Positions 50,886-59,772 of a stretch of DNA of 60,074 nt are shown in pieces. A model generated the notes under the pieces. The model had not been told where the DNA came from. It saw nothing but the letters and a program-made list of their open reading frames with translations, and ran no database searches. The translations under genes and the position numbers were made by a program. Source of the DNA: an uncultured Prevotellaceae bacterium (GTDB lineage: Bacteria; Bacteroidota; Bacteroidia; Bacteroidales; Bacteroidaceae); contig CACXAG010000032.1 of the NCBI GenBank assembly GCA_902765585.1, forward strand, positions 1-60,074. The letters are read 5' to 3'. The number at the start of each line of letters is the position of its first letter. Position 1 is the stretch's first letter.

Positions 50886-53069
50886 ATGGACTTATTTCGA
50901 TATCTTGTTCGGTTTTTGTATAAGATACGTTGGTATCTAGTCATTCTGCCTATGATAGCCCTTATTGTGGCGTGGTTCCTGACACGTCACATGGAGCGTA
51001 TCTACGACACCAATACCACCATCTATACGGGTATGATTACCGGCTATAACATTGAGGGTGGTACAGGTGCTGCTGGTGGTAACTCCCAGACCAATATCAC
51101 CAACCTGATGCTCATCATCACAACGGACAACACCATCCATGAGGTTGCCCTACGACTGTTCGCCCGTTGTATGATGTATGGTAACACCAATAAGGACAAT
51201 AACTATATTTCCGCAGAACATTTCCGTCAGTTGAGCGCTACGGTGCCCGCCGACGTAAAGGCGTTGATCAACCACAACAGTGAGTCGCAGACGTATGCCA
51301 ATCTCAAGGCATACGAGAAACCGTCACAGGATAATTTCCTATTTAGTCTGCTGAACTACCATCCTTATTTTGGCATCAACAATATTACCTCACGGCTGAA
51401 AGTACTTCAGCTGAACAATAGTGATATCATCGACATCGGTTATTCGGCCAATGATGCAGGTATTGCATACAACACACTGGACATTCTCAACGAGGTCTTC
51501 GCCCGTCAGTACCAGCAGATACGTTTTGGCGAGACTAACAACGTCATCAAGTTCTTCGAGAAAGAGGTCGCCCGTCTATACCGTATTCTTACGAATGCTG
51601 AAGATGACCTGATTCGCTATAATATATCGAAGCGTATCATCAATTATGGCGAGCAGACCAAACAACTAACTGTACTGGAAGCGCAGCAGCAGAATTTCCG
51701 TAACGACCAGCTGATGAACTACACCACTGCCAAGGCCCTATTGGACTATTTGGAGCGTCAACTTGGCAACCGCGCCCAGATTATCCGTTCCAACCAAGAG
51801 TTCACCAATCAGGTTCGTGACATATCGCGCATCCAGTCGCGTATCTCCAACCTCAGGCTGATGAGCAGCGAAGGTGGCGGACGTGATTCAGAGTCACAGG
51901 AAGAACTGGCCAAGGCTCAGCGTGACCTACAGGCTGCCACAAGCAGAGTTTCCGAGCTCACCAAGGATATCGAGGCTTCTACCTACAGCACTGAGACTGG
52001 TGTCAAGGCCAACGACATGCTGAGCCGCTGGTTGGAACAGTTATTGCTGTTGGAAAAGACCAAGGCAGAGATGACAGCAACAGACATCATGAAGTCCGAC
52101 CTTGACAAACAATATTTGTTCTATGCTCCTATCGGCGCCACACTGGACCGCAAGGACCGTCACATTGGCTTCATCGAAGGCAACTACATGGAAATGCTGA
52201 AGGCACTGAATGCAGCACGTCTGCGTCAGCGCAACCTCCAAATGTCTACAGCATCGCTCCGCGTGCTCAACCCACCCATGTTCCCGCTGAACGCTCAGCC
52301 CACTAACCGTCTCATGATACTTCTAGGTGCCTTTATGTTGACATTCATGATGACGGCACTGTGGTTCCTGATTATCGAGTTGCTAGACCGCACGCTGCGC
52401 GACCGCATGCGTTCCGAGCGTATCACCAAGATTCCTGTCATGGGCTGTTACCCGAAGGAGAGCAACCTGCGCTATCGCCGCTTCAACAAGACCATTGCCG
52501 ACATGGCGATGAAACAGCTTAGCAAGGCCCTGCTACCGCACTTCAAGGAAGGTCAGCAGAACGTATTGAATCTTATCTCAACCGACACTGGCAACGGCAA
52601 GAGCTATCTCGCTCAGGAGTTGGAGAACTACTGGATTTCCATTGGTCTGCAGGTACGTCGCCTCACCTACGATGAAGATTTCCTGGCTGAAGACAGCCGT
52701 TTCATCATGGCTAAGGGCATCAAGGACCTCTGTCCCGACATCCTGCCCGATGAGATTGCTATCATTGAATATCCTAATTTGGACGAGAATTCTATTTCCC
52801 CGGCCCTGCTGAACATGGGCACGGTCAACCTCATGGTGACACGAGCCAACCGCACTTGGAAGGATGTCGACCAGAAGGCACTGAAGGAAGTACAGGCCAT
52901 GCTGGACGATGAGCACAAGAACACGCTCTTCATGTACCTGACAGAGGCCAGCCGCTATGCCGTTGAGGAATTTGTCGGTCAGTTACCGCCTTACACAAGG
53001 TTCAACAATTTTGTATACCGCATCTCGCAGTTAGGTCTGACAGCCACTGAAAACGAACACGCAAAATAA
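50886..53069 (+). CDS. polysaccharide chain-length/co-polymerase protein (Wzz/GumC-like)
   Basis: A 727-residue inner-membrane protein with the Wzz arrangement: membrane helix near 15-32, a large periplasmic coiled-coil-rich domain (about 80-475), a second membrane helix (about 475-498) and a cytoplasmic ATPase-like domain with a P-loop (STDTGNGKS, K572). This domain resembles BY-kinases, but the Walker B acid is changed (IAIIEYP rather than a hydrophobic run ending in Asp) and there is no Tyr-rich tail. It would set chain length and contact the exporter. It is followed 5 bp later by the polymerase gene. Confidence 0.85.
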   Translation: MDLFRYLVRFLYKIRWYLVILPMIALIVAWFLTRHMERIYDTNTTIYTGMITGYNIEGGTGAAGGNSQTNITNLMLIITTDNTIHEVALRLFARCMMYGNTNKDNNYISAEHFRQLSATVPADVKALINHNSESQTYANLKAYEKPSQDNFLFSLLNYHPYFGINNITSRLKVLQLNNSDIIDIGYSANDAGIAYNTLDILNEVFARQYQQIRFGETNNVIKFFEKEVARLYRILTNAEDDLIRYNISKRIINYGEQTKQLTVLEAQQQNFRNDQLMNYTTAKALLDYLERQLGNRAQIIRSNQEFTNQVRDISRIQSRISNLRLMSSEGGGRDSESQEELAKAQRDLQAATSRVSELTKDIEASTYSTETGVKANDMLSRWLEQLLLLEKTKAEMTATDIMKSDLDKQYLFYAPIGATLDRKDRHIGFIEGNYMEMLKALNAARLRQRNLQMSTASLRVLNPPMFPLNAQPTNRLMILLGAFMLTFMMTALWFLIIELLDRTLRDRMRSERITKIPVMGCYPKESNLRYRRFNKTIADMAMKQLSKALLPHFKEGQQNVLNLISTDTGNGKSYLAQELENYWISIGLQVRRLTYDEDFLAEDSRFIMAKGIKDLCPDILPDEIAIIEYPNLDENSISPALLNMGTVNLMVTRANRTWKDVDQKALKEVQAMLDDEHKNTLFMYLTEASRYAVEEFVGQLPPYTRFNNFVYRISQLGLTATENEHAK

Positions 53070-53074
53070 CCATC

Positions 53075-54595
53075 ATGGCAAGTACTGCGTTTAAGACATA
53101 CGCACACGAACACGGAGGAAGAGTATCATTGCTCTTTCTCCTGTTTTTGCTTGCCATTTACCAGTTTATTGAAGCTGGCTATAATGCTTTCGCCATCATC
53201 TGCATGCTTCCTGCTTTAGCATTAGTCGTGCTGGGAGCGTTCCATTATCGCATGCTCACCTTTTGGGCATTGTTTGCTATCAACTACCTAATCCAGTGGC
53301 ACAGTTTTCCTTTGTCTGGAATTCCCACGTCACTACCTAATGAGATGCTTGAAATCATACTGCTCGCCCTTGCAATCATAGACGTCCAAGAGGCAAAATT
53401 CGAGCGCTGCGGCAACGTCATGCTGCTGGCACTTCTCGCATGGGCCTCTTTCTGCACGCTGGAAGTTCTCAACAACACCAGTGATTTAGGGATTCAAGCT
53501 GGAGCATGGTATTCGGGGGCCCGAATGATGGCCTTTCAACTATTGTATGCATTTCTAGTGTACACCCTTTACATAACCAACCCCAAATTGTTGATAAAGT
53601 ATCTCTACGTATGGGGACTTTTCGCACTTTTTGCCACCTTCTGGGTATGGAAGCAACAGCAATTTGGACTTACATCTGCAGAGAACTCGTTCCTGCAGGG
53701 ACGTGGCCGCACCACTCACCTGTTACAAGCTGGAACGCTCATCCGCTATTTCTCTATCTACGGCGATGCCGCCAACTTCGGTATAGGCATAGCCTCCACG
53801 GCAGTGGCATTCCTGATTTTCGGCATTACCCAAAAAATCAAGCGGTACAGATACTTCTTCCTAACGATCGGCCTGGCCTGTACTTGGGCCATGTTCCCAT
53901 CTGGAACTCGTACCGCCACCTTCTGTCTCATAGCAGGTATCATAGTATATATATTTTTGTCCAAATCTATTAAGATAGCCATACCAGTCACCATTCTTTT
54001 TGGCGTGGCGTTTTTCCTACTTGCCTTTACCACGATTGGCAACGGCAACCAGTCGATACGTCGAATGCGAACGGCTTTCGACAAAAACGATGCATCATCC
54101 AACCAACGTACAATTAATCAGGCGGTGATGAAGAAGTATCTGGCTGACGCCCCCTTCGGCTTAGGCATCGGCATGGGTTATGAAAACGTACCCGCCAATA
54201 ACAAATATCGCAAACTTGCCACAATTCCCCCCGACTCTGAGTATGTCTTCATTTGGATACACACAGGTGTGTTTGGTATCACTATTTTTCTCATCCTGAC
54301 AGCCGTGATGTTCGTCGGTGCCTGCTGGATTGTGCTCTTCAGGCTGGAGAGTTCCTCCTTACGAGGCCTTGGGGCTGGGTTCTGTTGTGCCTTCGTGAGC
54401 ATTCAGCTTGGCGGCTACGGCAACCAAGTACTGATGCAGTTCCCCAACTGTCTCATCTTCTATGGTGGACTCACCTTAGTCTATGTCCTACCGTGGATAG
54501 AAAAAGATTGGATAGACTACGAAAACGAGCAGTTGGCAGTCCAGAATGAAAAGAAGCGCCTGAAGCTGGAGAAGAAGAAAGCCTCAAGGGTGTAA
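53075..54595 (+). CDS. O-antigen ligase/polymerase-like membrane protein
   Basis: A 506-residue protein with about 11-12 hydrophobic helices and the large loop of the Wzy/WaaL class (loop near 325-400, with NQRTINQAVMKKYLADAPFGLGIGMG). The pattern GLGxG in that loop is common in the O-antigen ligase family. A polymerising function for repeat units fits its place in the exopolysaccharide operon. The C-terminal tail is Lys/Glu rich (EKKRLKLEKKKASRV). It converges with the LTA-synthase-like gene, 3 bp apart. Confidence 0.82.
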   Translation: MASTAFKTYAHEHGGRVSLLFLLFLLAIYQFIEAGYNAFAIICMLPALALVVLGAFHYRMLTFWALFAINYLIQWHSFPLSGIPTSLPNEMLEIILLALAIIDVQEAKFERCGNVMLLALLAWASFCTLEVLNNTSDLGIQAGAWYSGARMMAFQLLYAFLVYTLYITNPKLLIKYLYVWGLFALFATFWVWKQQQFGLTSAENSFLQGRGRTTHLLQAGTLIRYFSIYGDAANFGIGIASTAVAFLIFGITQKIKRYRYFFLTIGLACTWAMFPSGTRTATFCLIAGIIVYIFLSKSIKIAIPVTILFGVAFFLLAFTTIGNGNQSIRRMRTAFDKNDASSNQRTINQAVMKKYLADAPFGLGIGMGYENVPANNKYRKLATIPPDSEYVFIWIHTGVFGITIFLILTAVMFVGACWIVLFRLESSSLRGLGAGFCCAFVSIQLGGYGNQVLMQFPNCLIFYGGLTLVYVLPWIEKDWIDYENEQLAVQNEKKRLKLEKKKASRV

Positions 54596-54598
54596 GAA

Positions 54599-56356
54599 TT
54601 ACTTTGCCTCATCGAAATAATGCCCCCTTACTATCCAGTCGGACATCGTCCAGATGTCATCAGTGACTGACGGTTCGTAATCTCGCTTCAGCAGCGTGTG
54701 CCCGAAGCCGTGCCAACTGGACTTCACCTGAAGCACATCAAGGATAGTGGTAAACACGTCTAGTTGTTCGGCAGGTCCGAAGTATGCCTCTTCCTGCTTA
54801 ATATTACCATTGATGATAAATAGTGGCAGGTCGGTAGTGATGCGTCCCTGCATACCGAGGCAGTCCATGTGGGCATGGTGATCGGATGCTATGACGATGA
54901 GACTGTTGTCGTAGACACCTTCACGTTTCAGATAGTCGAAATAGTGTTTCAACTGACGGTCCAAATAGCGGCAGGCTGCGAGGTAGTTCCTGTAGCCCTG
55001 AGGTAGCAAGTCGCCACCGACGACAAGTGACGCATCTACAGGCTCGCGGTAGGGCTGATGAGTAGAGACGCTCAATACCAACGAGAAAAAAGGCTTCCCC
55101 TGCCTCACCATATCGGTCTGGGTGGCCAGACGGAACAACTGCTCGTCATCGAGGTCACCGGCAACGTTGCCTATGACGTCAAGCTTCGAGTAACTTCTAT
55201 CCAATCTATACACAACATTCATCGACTCCTGTTCCCAAATGCTTGGCGATGTGGGCATGACTATCTGCCGGTAGCCGATACCAAAAGCCTGGCTCAAAAT
55301 GTCTGGCAAGGCAGGAAATCTGTGCCCTTTTGCCTCACCCACAGTAAGGACGTCGCGCAGCGGCAGGAGTCCCGTCATATAGATGAACTGGCCGTCACCC
55401 GACTCGCCGATGGTAATGTTGGGGTGGATATGTCCATTATAATAGACGTCATCCTTATGGCGCAAAGCATTAAGGAAAGGTGTGATTTCCACGCCATCCA
55501 CCTCCAATCCCACAGGAGCAGAGAGGAACGACTCCAGGATGATGAAGACTACGTTCTTGACCTGCGGGTTGGGTGAGTGGCTGCTGACGCGCAGGGCGAG
55601 ATTCTGCTGTTCGTTACGAATCTTACGAATTTGCTCCCTGGTGAGCGTGATAGGGTTCATATAGTCGTACAGTTCGCTGGCCAGCACTCGAAGACTTCCC
55701 TGATGGAAACGTGTAAAGTTGGGCACGGCATTTTTTGCCCCCGTAGAGTATATGTCATGCAATCGCTGCTTGAACAGGACGGTATTATGGCGTGTCATGG
55801 GGTTGGCAAGATGGTAGGCTGAATATACGATGCCTACGAGAATCAGTGCTATCACGGGTGTAGCAGCCGCCGTCAACAAGACTTTGGGTGAGAATCGCAG
55901 GCGTCCCGTCGTGCGGAAAAGCACGACAAAACATGTAACCGACAGCACTACCCAGCCGTCAGTCCATCGTAACCCCGCCAACATGCTGTCTATTACTAAG
56001 CCCTCAGTGAGTCCCCCAGACTGTCCCATAGCCGACAGCGTGAGGTAATGGTGGAAGAAACGGGCGTAGAACACGTTGGTGAACGACCATGCCAAGGTCA
56101 CGGCATAGGTTACTGCCAGACTGGCCTTTACCCGCCGCGTCAACAGCAGCACCACCATCAACAGCATAGAGGCATCAGCAACACACATTAGCAGATTTGC
56201 CACCCGTGAGTACAGAAACAGTTCCCCCTCCAGAAAGCGGTTTGCAGCCATCGACCAGTGCATCAGCAGCAAATTCAGAACGGAAAGCGAAAAAAGTGCC
56301 AATGACCTCCACGACAGCCTTAACAGATTGCAAAAAAACTTATCCTTTTCCATCAT
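54599..56356 (-). CDS. LTA-synthase-like sulfatase-fold membrane enzyme
   Basis: A 585-residue protein with about five N-terminal membrane helices (to about 190) and a periplasmic alkaline-phosphatase/sulfatase-fold domain. Likely metal or catalytic elements are IILESF, the substrate-Thr region ITIGESGDGQFIYMTGLLP, and ASDHHAH near 500. In Gram-negative bacteria such enzymes add phosphoglycerol or phosphoethanolamine-like groups to envelope glycans. It is the only minus-strand gene in this part of the locus and has its own -7 box at 56375-56382. Confidence 0.85.
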   Translation of the reverse strand: MMEKDKFFCNLLRLSWRSLALFSLSVLNLLLMHWSMAANRFLEGELFLYSRVANLLMCVADASMLLMVVLLLTRRVKASLAVTYAVTLAWSFTNVFYARFFHHYLTLSAMGQSGGLTEGLVIDSMLAGLRWTDGWVVLSVTCFVVLFRTTGRLRFSPKVLLTAAATPVIALILVGIVYSAYHLANPMTRHNTVLFKQRLHDIYSTGAKNAVPNFTRFHQGSLRVLASELYDYMNPITLTREQIRKIRNEQQNLALRVSSHSPNPQVKNVVFIILESFLSAPVGLEVDGVEITPFLNALRHKDDVYYNGHIHPNITIGESGDGQFIYMTGLLPLRDVLTVGEAKGHRFPALPDILSQAFGIGYRQIVMPTSPSIWEQESMNVVYRLDRSYSKLDVIGNVAGDLDDEQLFRLATQTDMVRQGKPFFSLVLSVSTHQPYREPVDASLVVGGDLLPQGYRNYLAACRYLDRQLKHYFDYLKREGVYDNSLIVIASDHHAHMDCLGMQGRITTDLPLFIINGNIKQEEAYFGPAEQLDVFTTILDVLQVKSSWHGFGHTLLKRDYEPSVTDDIWTMSDWIVRGHYFDEAK

Positions 56357-56374
56357 TCTTTAGCATATTTCATG

Positions 56375-56382
56375 CAAAGGTA
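56375..56382 (-). promoter_or_regulatory. -7 box of the LTA-synthase-like gene
   Basis: The minus strand reads TACCTTTG followed by CA, 19 bases before the ATG at 56356. Confidence 0.6.
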
Positions 56383-56425
56383 TAAAAAAGAAACATCAAT
56401 TCTACTTTTATTGATAATTAATTCG

Positions 56426-56433
56426 TAACTTTG
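56426..56433 (+). promoter_or_regulatory. -7 box of the glycosyltransferase operon
   Basis: TAACTTTG matches TAnnTTTG and lies 17 bases before the ATG at 56450. It is divergent from the promoter of the LTA-synthase-like gene. Confidence 0.55.
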
Positions 56434-56449
56434 TGGCAAAATTTCAACT

Positions 56450-57355
56450 ATGGCACCTGAGTTATCCATTATAACCATCAACTACAACGGTTTGCAGGAC
56501 ACCTGCGAACTGTTAGAGACACTGCCTCTCAAGGATGAAAGATTAGAGGTGATTGTGGTGGATAATGCGTCAAAGAACGATGAAGCAACGCTGATTGAGC
56601 AGCGTTTTCCGCAGGTGACGGTTATTCGCAGCGAGAAGAACCTCGGGTTTGCAGGGGGCAACAACTTAGGCATCAAGGCATCACACGGCAAGTACCTATT
56701 CTTTGTCAATAATGACACGGTGTTCAAGAGGGAAAAGGGAATAGTGAAAAGTGAAAAATATGCTTCCGCCTTTCAACCACTGATTGAAAGGCTGGAGTCC
56801 AGCAAAAAAATAGGCGCGGTGTGTCCGAAGATTCGCTTTGCATGGGACGACAATCCCATCCAATATGCCGGCTATACCCCACTCTCTTCCATCACGATGC
56901 GTAACCGTTCCATCGGCTTCGGTGAACCTGACCGCGGTCAATACGACAAGGCTCACACGACACCATACGCCCATGGTGCTGCCATGATGGTCAAGCGAGA
57001 GGTCATCGAGAAGGCCGGCCTCATGCCCGAATGCTATTTTCTCTACTATGAGGAGCTGGACTGGTCGATGATGATACGCCGTGCCGGCTACGAGATATGG
57101 TATGAGCCTGCCTGTATCATTTATCATAAGGAGAGTCAGGCTACTGGTCAGAACAGTCCACTCAAGACCTATTTTATCACGCGCAACCGTCTGCTGTTCA
57201 ATCAGCGCAACCAAAGCCGCCCCATACGCTGGCTAACCACTTTGTACCTAATTGGTATCGTGGCCGCTAAAGACATCTTGAAATACTACATAAAGCGTCG
57301 TCCCGACCTGGCATCAGCTACCATGAAGGGCGTATTTCACTATCTTAAAAACTAA
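56450..57355 (+). CDS. family 2 glycosyltransferase
   Basis: A 301-residue cytoplasmic GT-A enzyme of the rhamnosyltransferase-like type. It has LSIITINYNGLQDTCELL, VVDNASKND, SEKNLGFAGGNNLGI and a metal-binding VNNDTVF (position near 86-92). Later come AHGAAMMVKREVIEKAG and YYEELDWSMMIRRAGY. Between NNDTVF and the next helix is an insertion, KREKGIVKSEKYASAF, encoded by A/G-rich repetitive DNA. First gene of a plus-strand run with the two larger GT2 genes. Confidence 0.9.
   Translation: MAPELSIITINYNGLQDTCELLETLPLKDERLEVIVVDNASKNDEATLIEQRFPQVTVIRSEKNLGFAGGNNLGIKASHGKYLFFVNNDTVFKREKGIVKSEKYASAFQPLIERLESSKKIGAVCPKIRFAWDDNPIQYAGYTPLSSITMRNRSIGFGEPDRGQYDKAHTTPYAHGAAMMVKREVIEKAGLMPECYFLYYEELDWSMMIRRAGYEIWYEPACIIYHKESQATGQNSPLKTYFITRNRLLFNQRNQSRPIRWLTTLYLIGIVAAKDILKYYIKRRPDLASATMKGVFHYLKN
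56726..56772 (+). repeat. in-frame GTGAAAA repeat insertion in a GT2 gene
   Basis: About 47 bases with repeated AGTGAAAA/GGGAAAA units encode REKGIVKSEKYASA right after the metal-binding NNDTVF. This is an unusual place for extra sequence and the DNA is low complexity. The 3' end (GCTTCCGCC) also occurs next to the insertion in the FAD dehydrogenase at 14919-14927. Confidence 0.5.
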
Positions 57356-57360
57356 TCATT

Positions 57361-58524
57361 ATGCTCTGGAATATATACACTATCTTAGACTGGACATTGT
57401 TCATCTTCATATCACTGACGGTATGCTATTTGGGATTCTTTGCCATCATGTCGCTGTTCACCAGACACAGCGAGACACCCAGTGCCAAGAGACAGAACCG
57501 CTTTATCGTGCTCATTCCGTCACATCGGAGTGGCAAGAGTGTCGAGATGACCGTCAATTCCATCTTGGGACAGAGCTATCCGCAGCGCCTGTTCGACATC
57601 ACTGTTATTGCCGACCACGAGTCGGAAATGACGAAGTTCCACCTGGCACAGCAGCCTGTCACCTTGCTGATTCCAAACTTCAAGAAGAACACCAGGACAA
57701 AGTCGTTCCAATTGGCTATCAACAATCTGCCCCAATTCAAAATTTACGACGTTGTCATCATCCTGGAAGCAGGCGATGTGGTAGAGACCGACTTCTTGAC
57801 ACAGGTAAACGATGCCTACGAAGCAGCCGGAACAAAGGCCATCCAAACCCACAAACTATCGTTTAACCGCGACACTACTTCGGCGCGCCTGAGTGCCGTC
57901 TTCGAGGAAATCAACAACTCCATCTTCCGTCGAGGTCATATCACCCTGGGACTGTCTGCGGCAATGGCCAGTTCAGGTATGGCCTTTGACTTCACCTGGT
58001 TCAAGCAGCAGATGCAGAATGCCAAAGCCACGTGGACAGAAAAGGAACTGGAGGCACAACTGTTGCGACAGTATATCTACGTCGACTACTTCGACCATGT
58101 CTATGTTTACAACGAGAAGGTTCGCCAGGCTGATGACTTCAACCGCCAGCACCGCCACATCATCGTCAACCAGTTCCAGTCCATCGTTCGCAATATCCGC
58201 TACCTGCCTGTCGCGCTGCTCAACCGCCATTATGACCTTGCCGACAAGCTGTTGCAGTGGATGCTCATCCCGCGTATGCTGTTGATGGTTATCATCGTTG
58301 GAATGAGCCTGATTACGCCGCTCATATACTTTACCTCAGCCCTTAAGTGGTGGGGCATCTTTGCCATCATCCTCTTTATCTTCGCTTTGGCAACCCCCAA
58401 CTATCTGGTCGACGACAAATGGGACAGCACTTTCTTTAAGGTTCCCTTCATCCTGCTGCATCCCGTACTGACGAAATTCAAACTGGGACGCCTACTACTC
58501 CAGAAAATCAATATCAAAAAGTAA
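57361..58524 (+). CDS. degenerate paralogue of the family 2 glycosyltransferase
   Basis: A 387-residue membrane protein with one N-terminal helix (about 9-32) and two C-terminal helices (about 300-350), the layout of the next gene, with which it shares many positions (EEINNSIFRR against EEINNTIFRK; SGMAFDFTWF against SGMCFDYHWF). The catalytic motifs are lost: the D-x-D site reads LEAGDVV (E136-A137-G138), the later ED reads TE, and QxxRW reads QHRHI (263-267). It is unlikely to transfer sugar and may be a partner or regulator of the active paralogue. Intact reading frame, no sign of decay. Confidence 0.82.
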   Translation: MLWNIYTILDWTLFIFISLTVCYLGFFAIMSLFTRHSETPSAKRQNRFIVLIPSHRSGKSVEMTVNSILGQSYPQRLFDITVIADHESEMTKFHLAQQPVTLLIPNFKKNTRTKSFQLAINNLPQFKIYDVVIILEAGDVVETDFLTQVNDAYEAAGTKAIQTHKLSFNRDTTSARLSAVFEEINNSIFRRGHITLGLSAAMASSGMAFDFTWFKQQMQNAKATWTEKELEAQLLRQYIYVDYFDHVYVYNEKVRQADDFNRQHRHIIVNQFQSIVRNIRYLPVALLNRHYDLADKLLQWMLIPRMLLMVIIVGMSLITPLIYFTSALKWWGIFAIILFIFALATPNYLVDDKWDSTFFKVPFILLHPVLTKFKLGRLLLQKINIKK

Positions 58525-58541
58525 TCCGCCTCTCTCAGCCT

Positions 58542-59744
58542 ATGCTCTGGCAAATCATCCATATCATCGACATCCTCCTGTGGATTCTGGTGGCTGCCTC
58601 CGTAGCCTATATATTATTCTTTGCACTGGTATCCACCCTTTGGAAGAAGCGCGTGTCGCCACTCACAATCTATCTGGCCGGACAGGTACAGGCCCACCGA
58701 AAGAAGGCATTCTACAAATACCTCATACTCTATCCAGCTTACAACGAAGACCGCGTCATCGTCTCCTCCGTCCGCAAGTTCCTCGACCAGTACTATCCCC
58801 CAGAGTCGTTCCACGTGGCTGTCATCTCCGACCACATGCAGCCCGAGACCAACCGACAGCTCGCCGAACTGCCCATCACCCTGCTGCAGCCCGTTTTCGA
58901 GAAGAGTTCCAAGGCCAAAGCCATGCAGTATGCTATGGATCAGATTCAGGATGAATACGACTATGTGGTCATCCTCGATGCCGACAACGTGGTAGATTTC
59001 CACTTTCTCGAGCAGCTCAACGAGGAGTGCGCCCTAGGCTACAAGGCCATCCAGTGTCACCGTTGCGCCAAGAACAACGACAACGACATTGCCGTGCTCG
59101 ACGGTGTCAGCGAGGAAATCAACAATACTATCTTCCGCAAGGCCCACAACCGCGTCGGCTTGTCGTCGGCATTGATTGGCTCCGGCATGTGCTTCGACTA
59201 TCACTGGTTCCGCGAGAACGTCTACAACCTCACCACCGCTGGCGAGGATCGCGAGTTGGAGGCCCTGCTCCTGAAGCAAAAGGTGTATATCCAGTACGAA
59301 CCAGACATTCACGTCTTCGACGAGAAGGTCAGCAACAAGGACAACTTCCAGAAGCAGCGCCTGCGCTGGATGACGGCACAGATACAGAGTCTCTTCAATC
59401 TGCTTCCCTACATCCCTAAGGCCATCTTCACCCTTAACCTTGACTTCATCGACAAGACTGTCCAGCAGGCTCTCATCCCCCGCTCCATGCTGGTGGTCAT
59501 CACCTTTGCCATGTCCTTGCTCATGACCGTCATCTCACGTACCTGGTGTCTCAAGTGGTGGGTGTTGTTCCTGGCCATCTGCATTGCCCTCTACATCGCC
59601 ACGCCCAAGCAGCTGCGCAGCCATTCTGTCTTCGGAAAGATACTCTCGCTGCCCACACTTGTCTGGAAGATGGTGCTCAACATTCTGAAGATAGACCGCA
59701 AGAACACCGACTTCATCCACACCACCCACGACAAGTCAGCATAA
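58542..59744 (+). CDS. membrane family 2 glycosyltransferase
   Basis: A 400-residue processive-type GT2 with one N-terminal membrane helix (about 10-34) and two C-terminal helices (about 318-360). The catalytic set is intact: YPAYNED, D146-A147-D148 in ILDADNVVD, E235-D236 in GEDRELE, and QxxRW as QRLRW (272-276). It would add sugars to a lipid-linked or growing polysaccharide at the inner membrane. It starts 17 bp after its degenerate paralogue and precedes the flippase gene by 28 bp. Confidence 0.92.
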   Translation: MLWQIIHIIDILLWILVAASVAYILFFALVSTLWKKRVSPLTIYLAGQVQAHRKKAFYKYLILYPAYNEDRVIVSSVRKFLDQYYPPESFHVAVISDHMQPETNRQLAELPITLLQPVFEKSSKAKAMQYAMDQIQDEYDYVVILDADNVVDFHFLEQLNEECALGYKAIQCHRCAKNNDNDIAVLDGVSEEINNTIFRKAHNRVGLSSALIGSGMCFDYHWFRENVYNLTTAGEDRELEALLLKQKVYIQYEPDIHVFDEKVSNKDNFQKQRLRWMTAQIQSLFNLLPYIPKAIFTLNLDFIDKTVQQALIPRSMLVVITFAMSLLMTVISRTWCLKWWVLFLAICIALYIATPKQLRSHSVFGKILSLPTLVWKMVLNILKIDRKNTDFIHTTHDKSA

Positions 59745-59772
59745 TACTAATATAATTACATCAATTCAGAAA

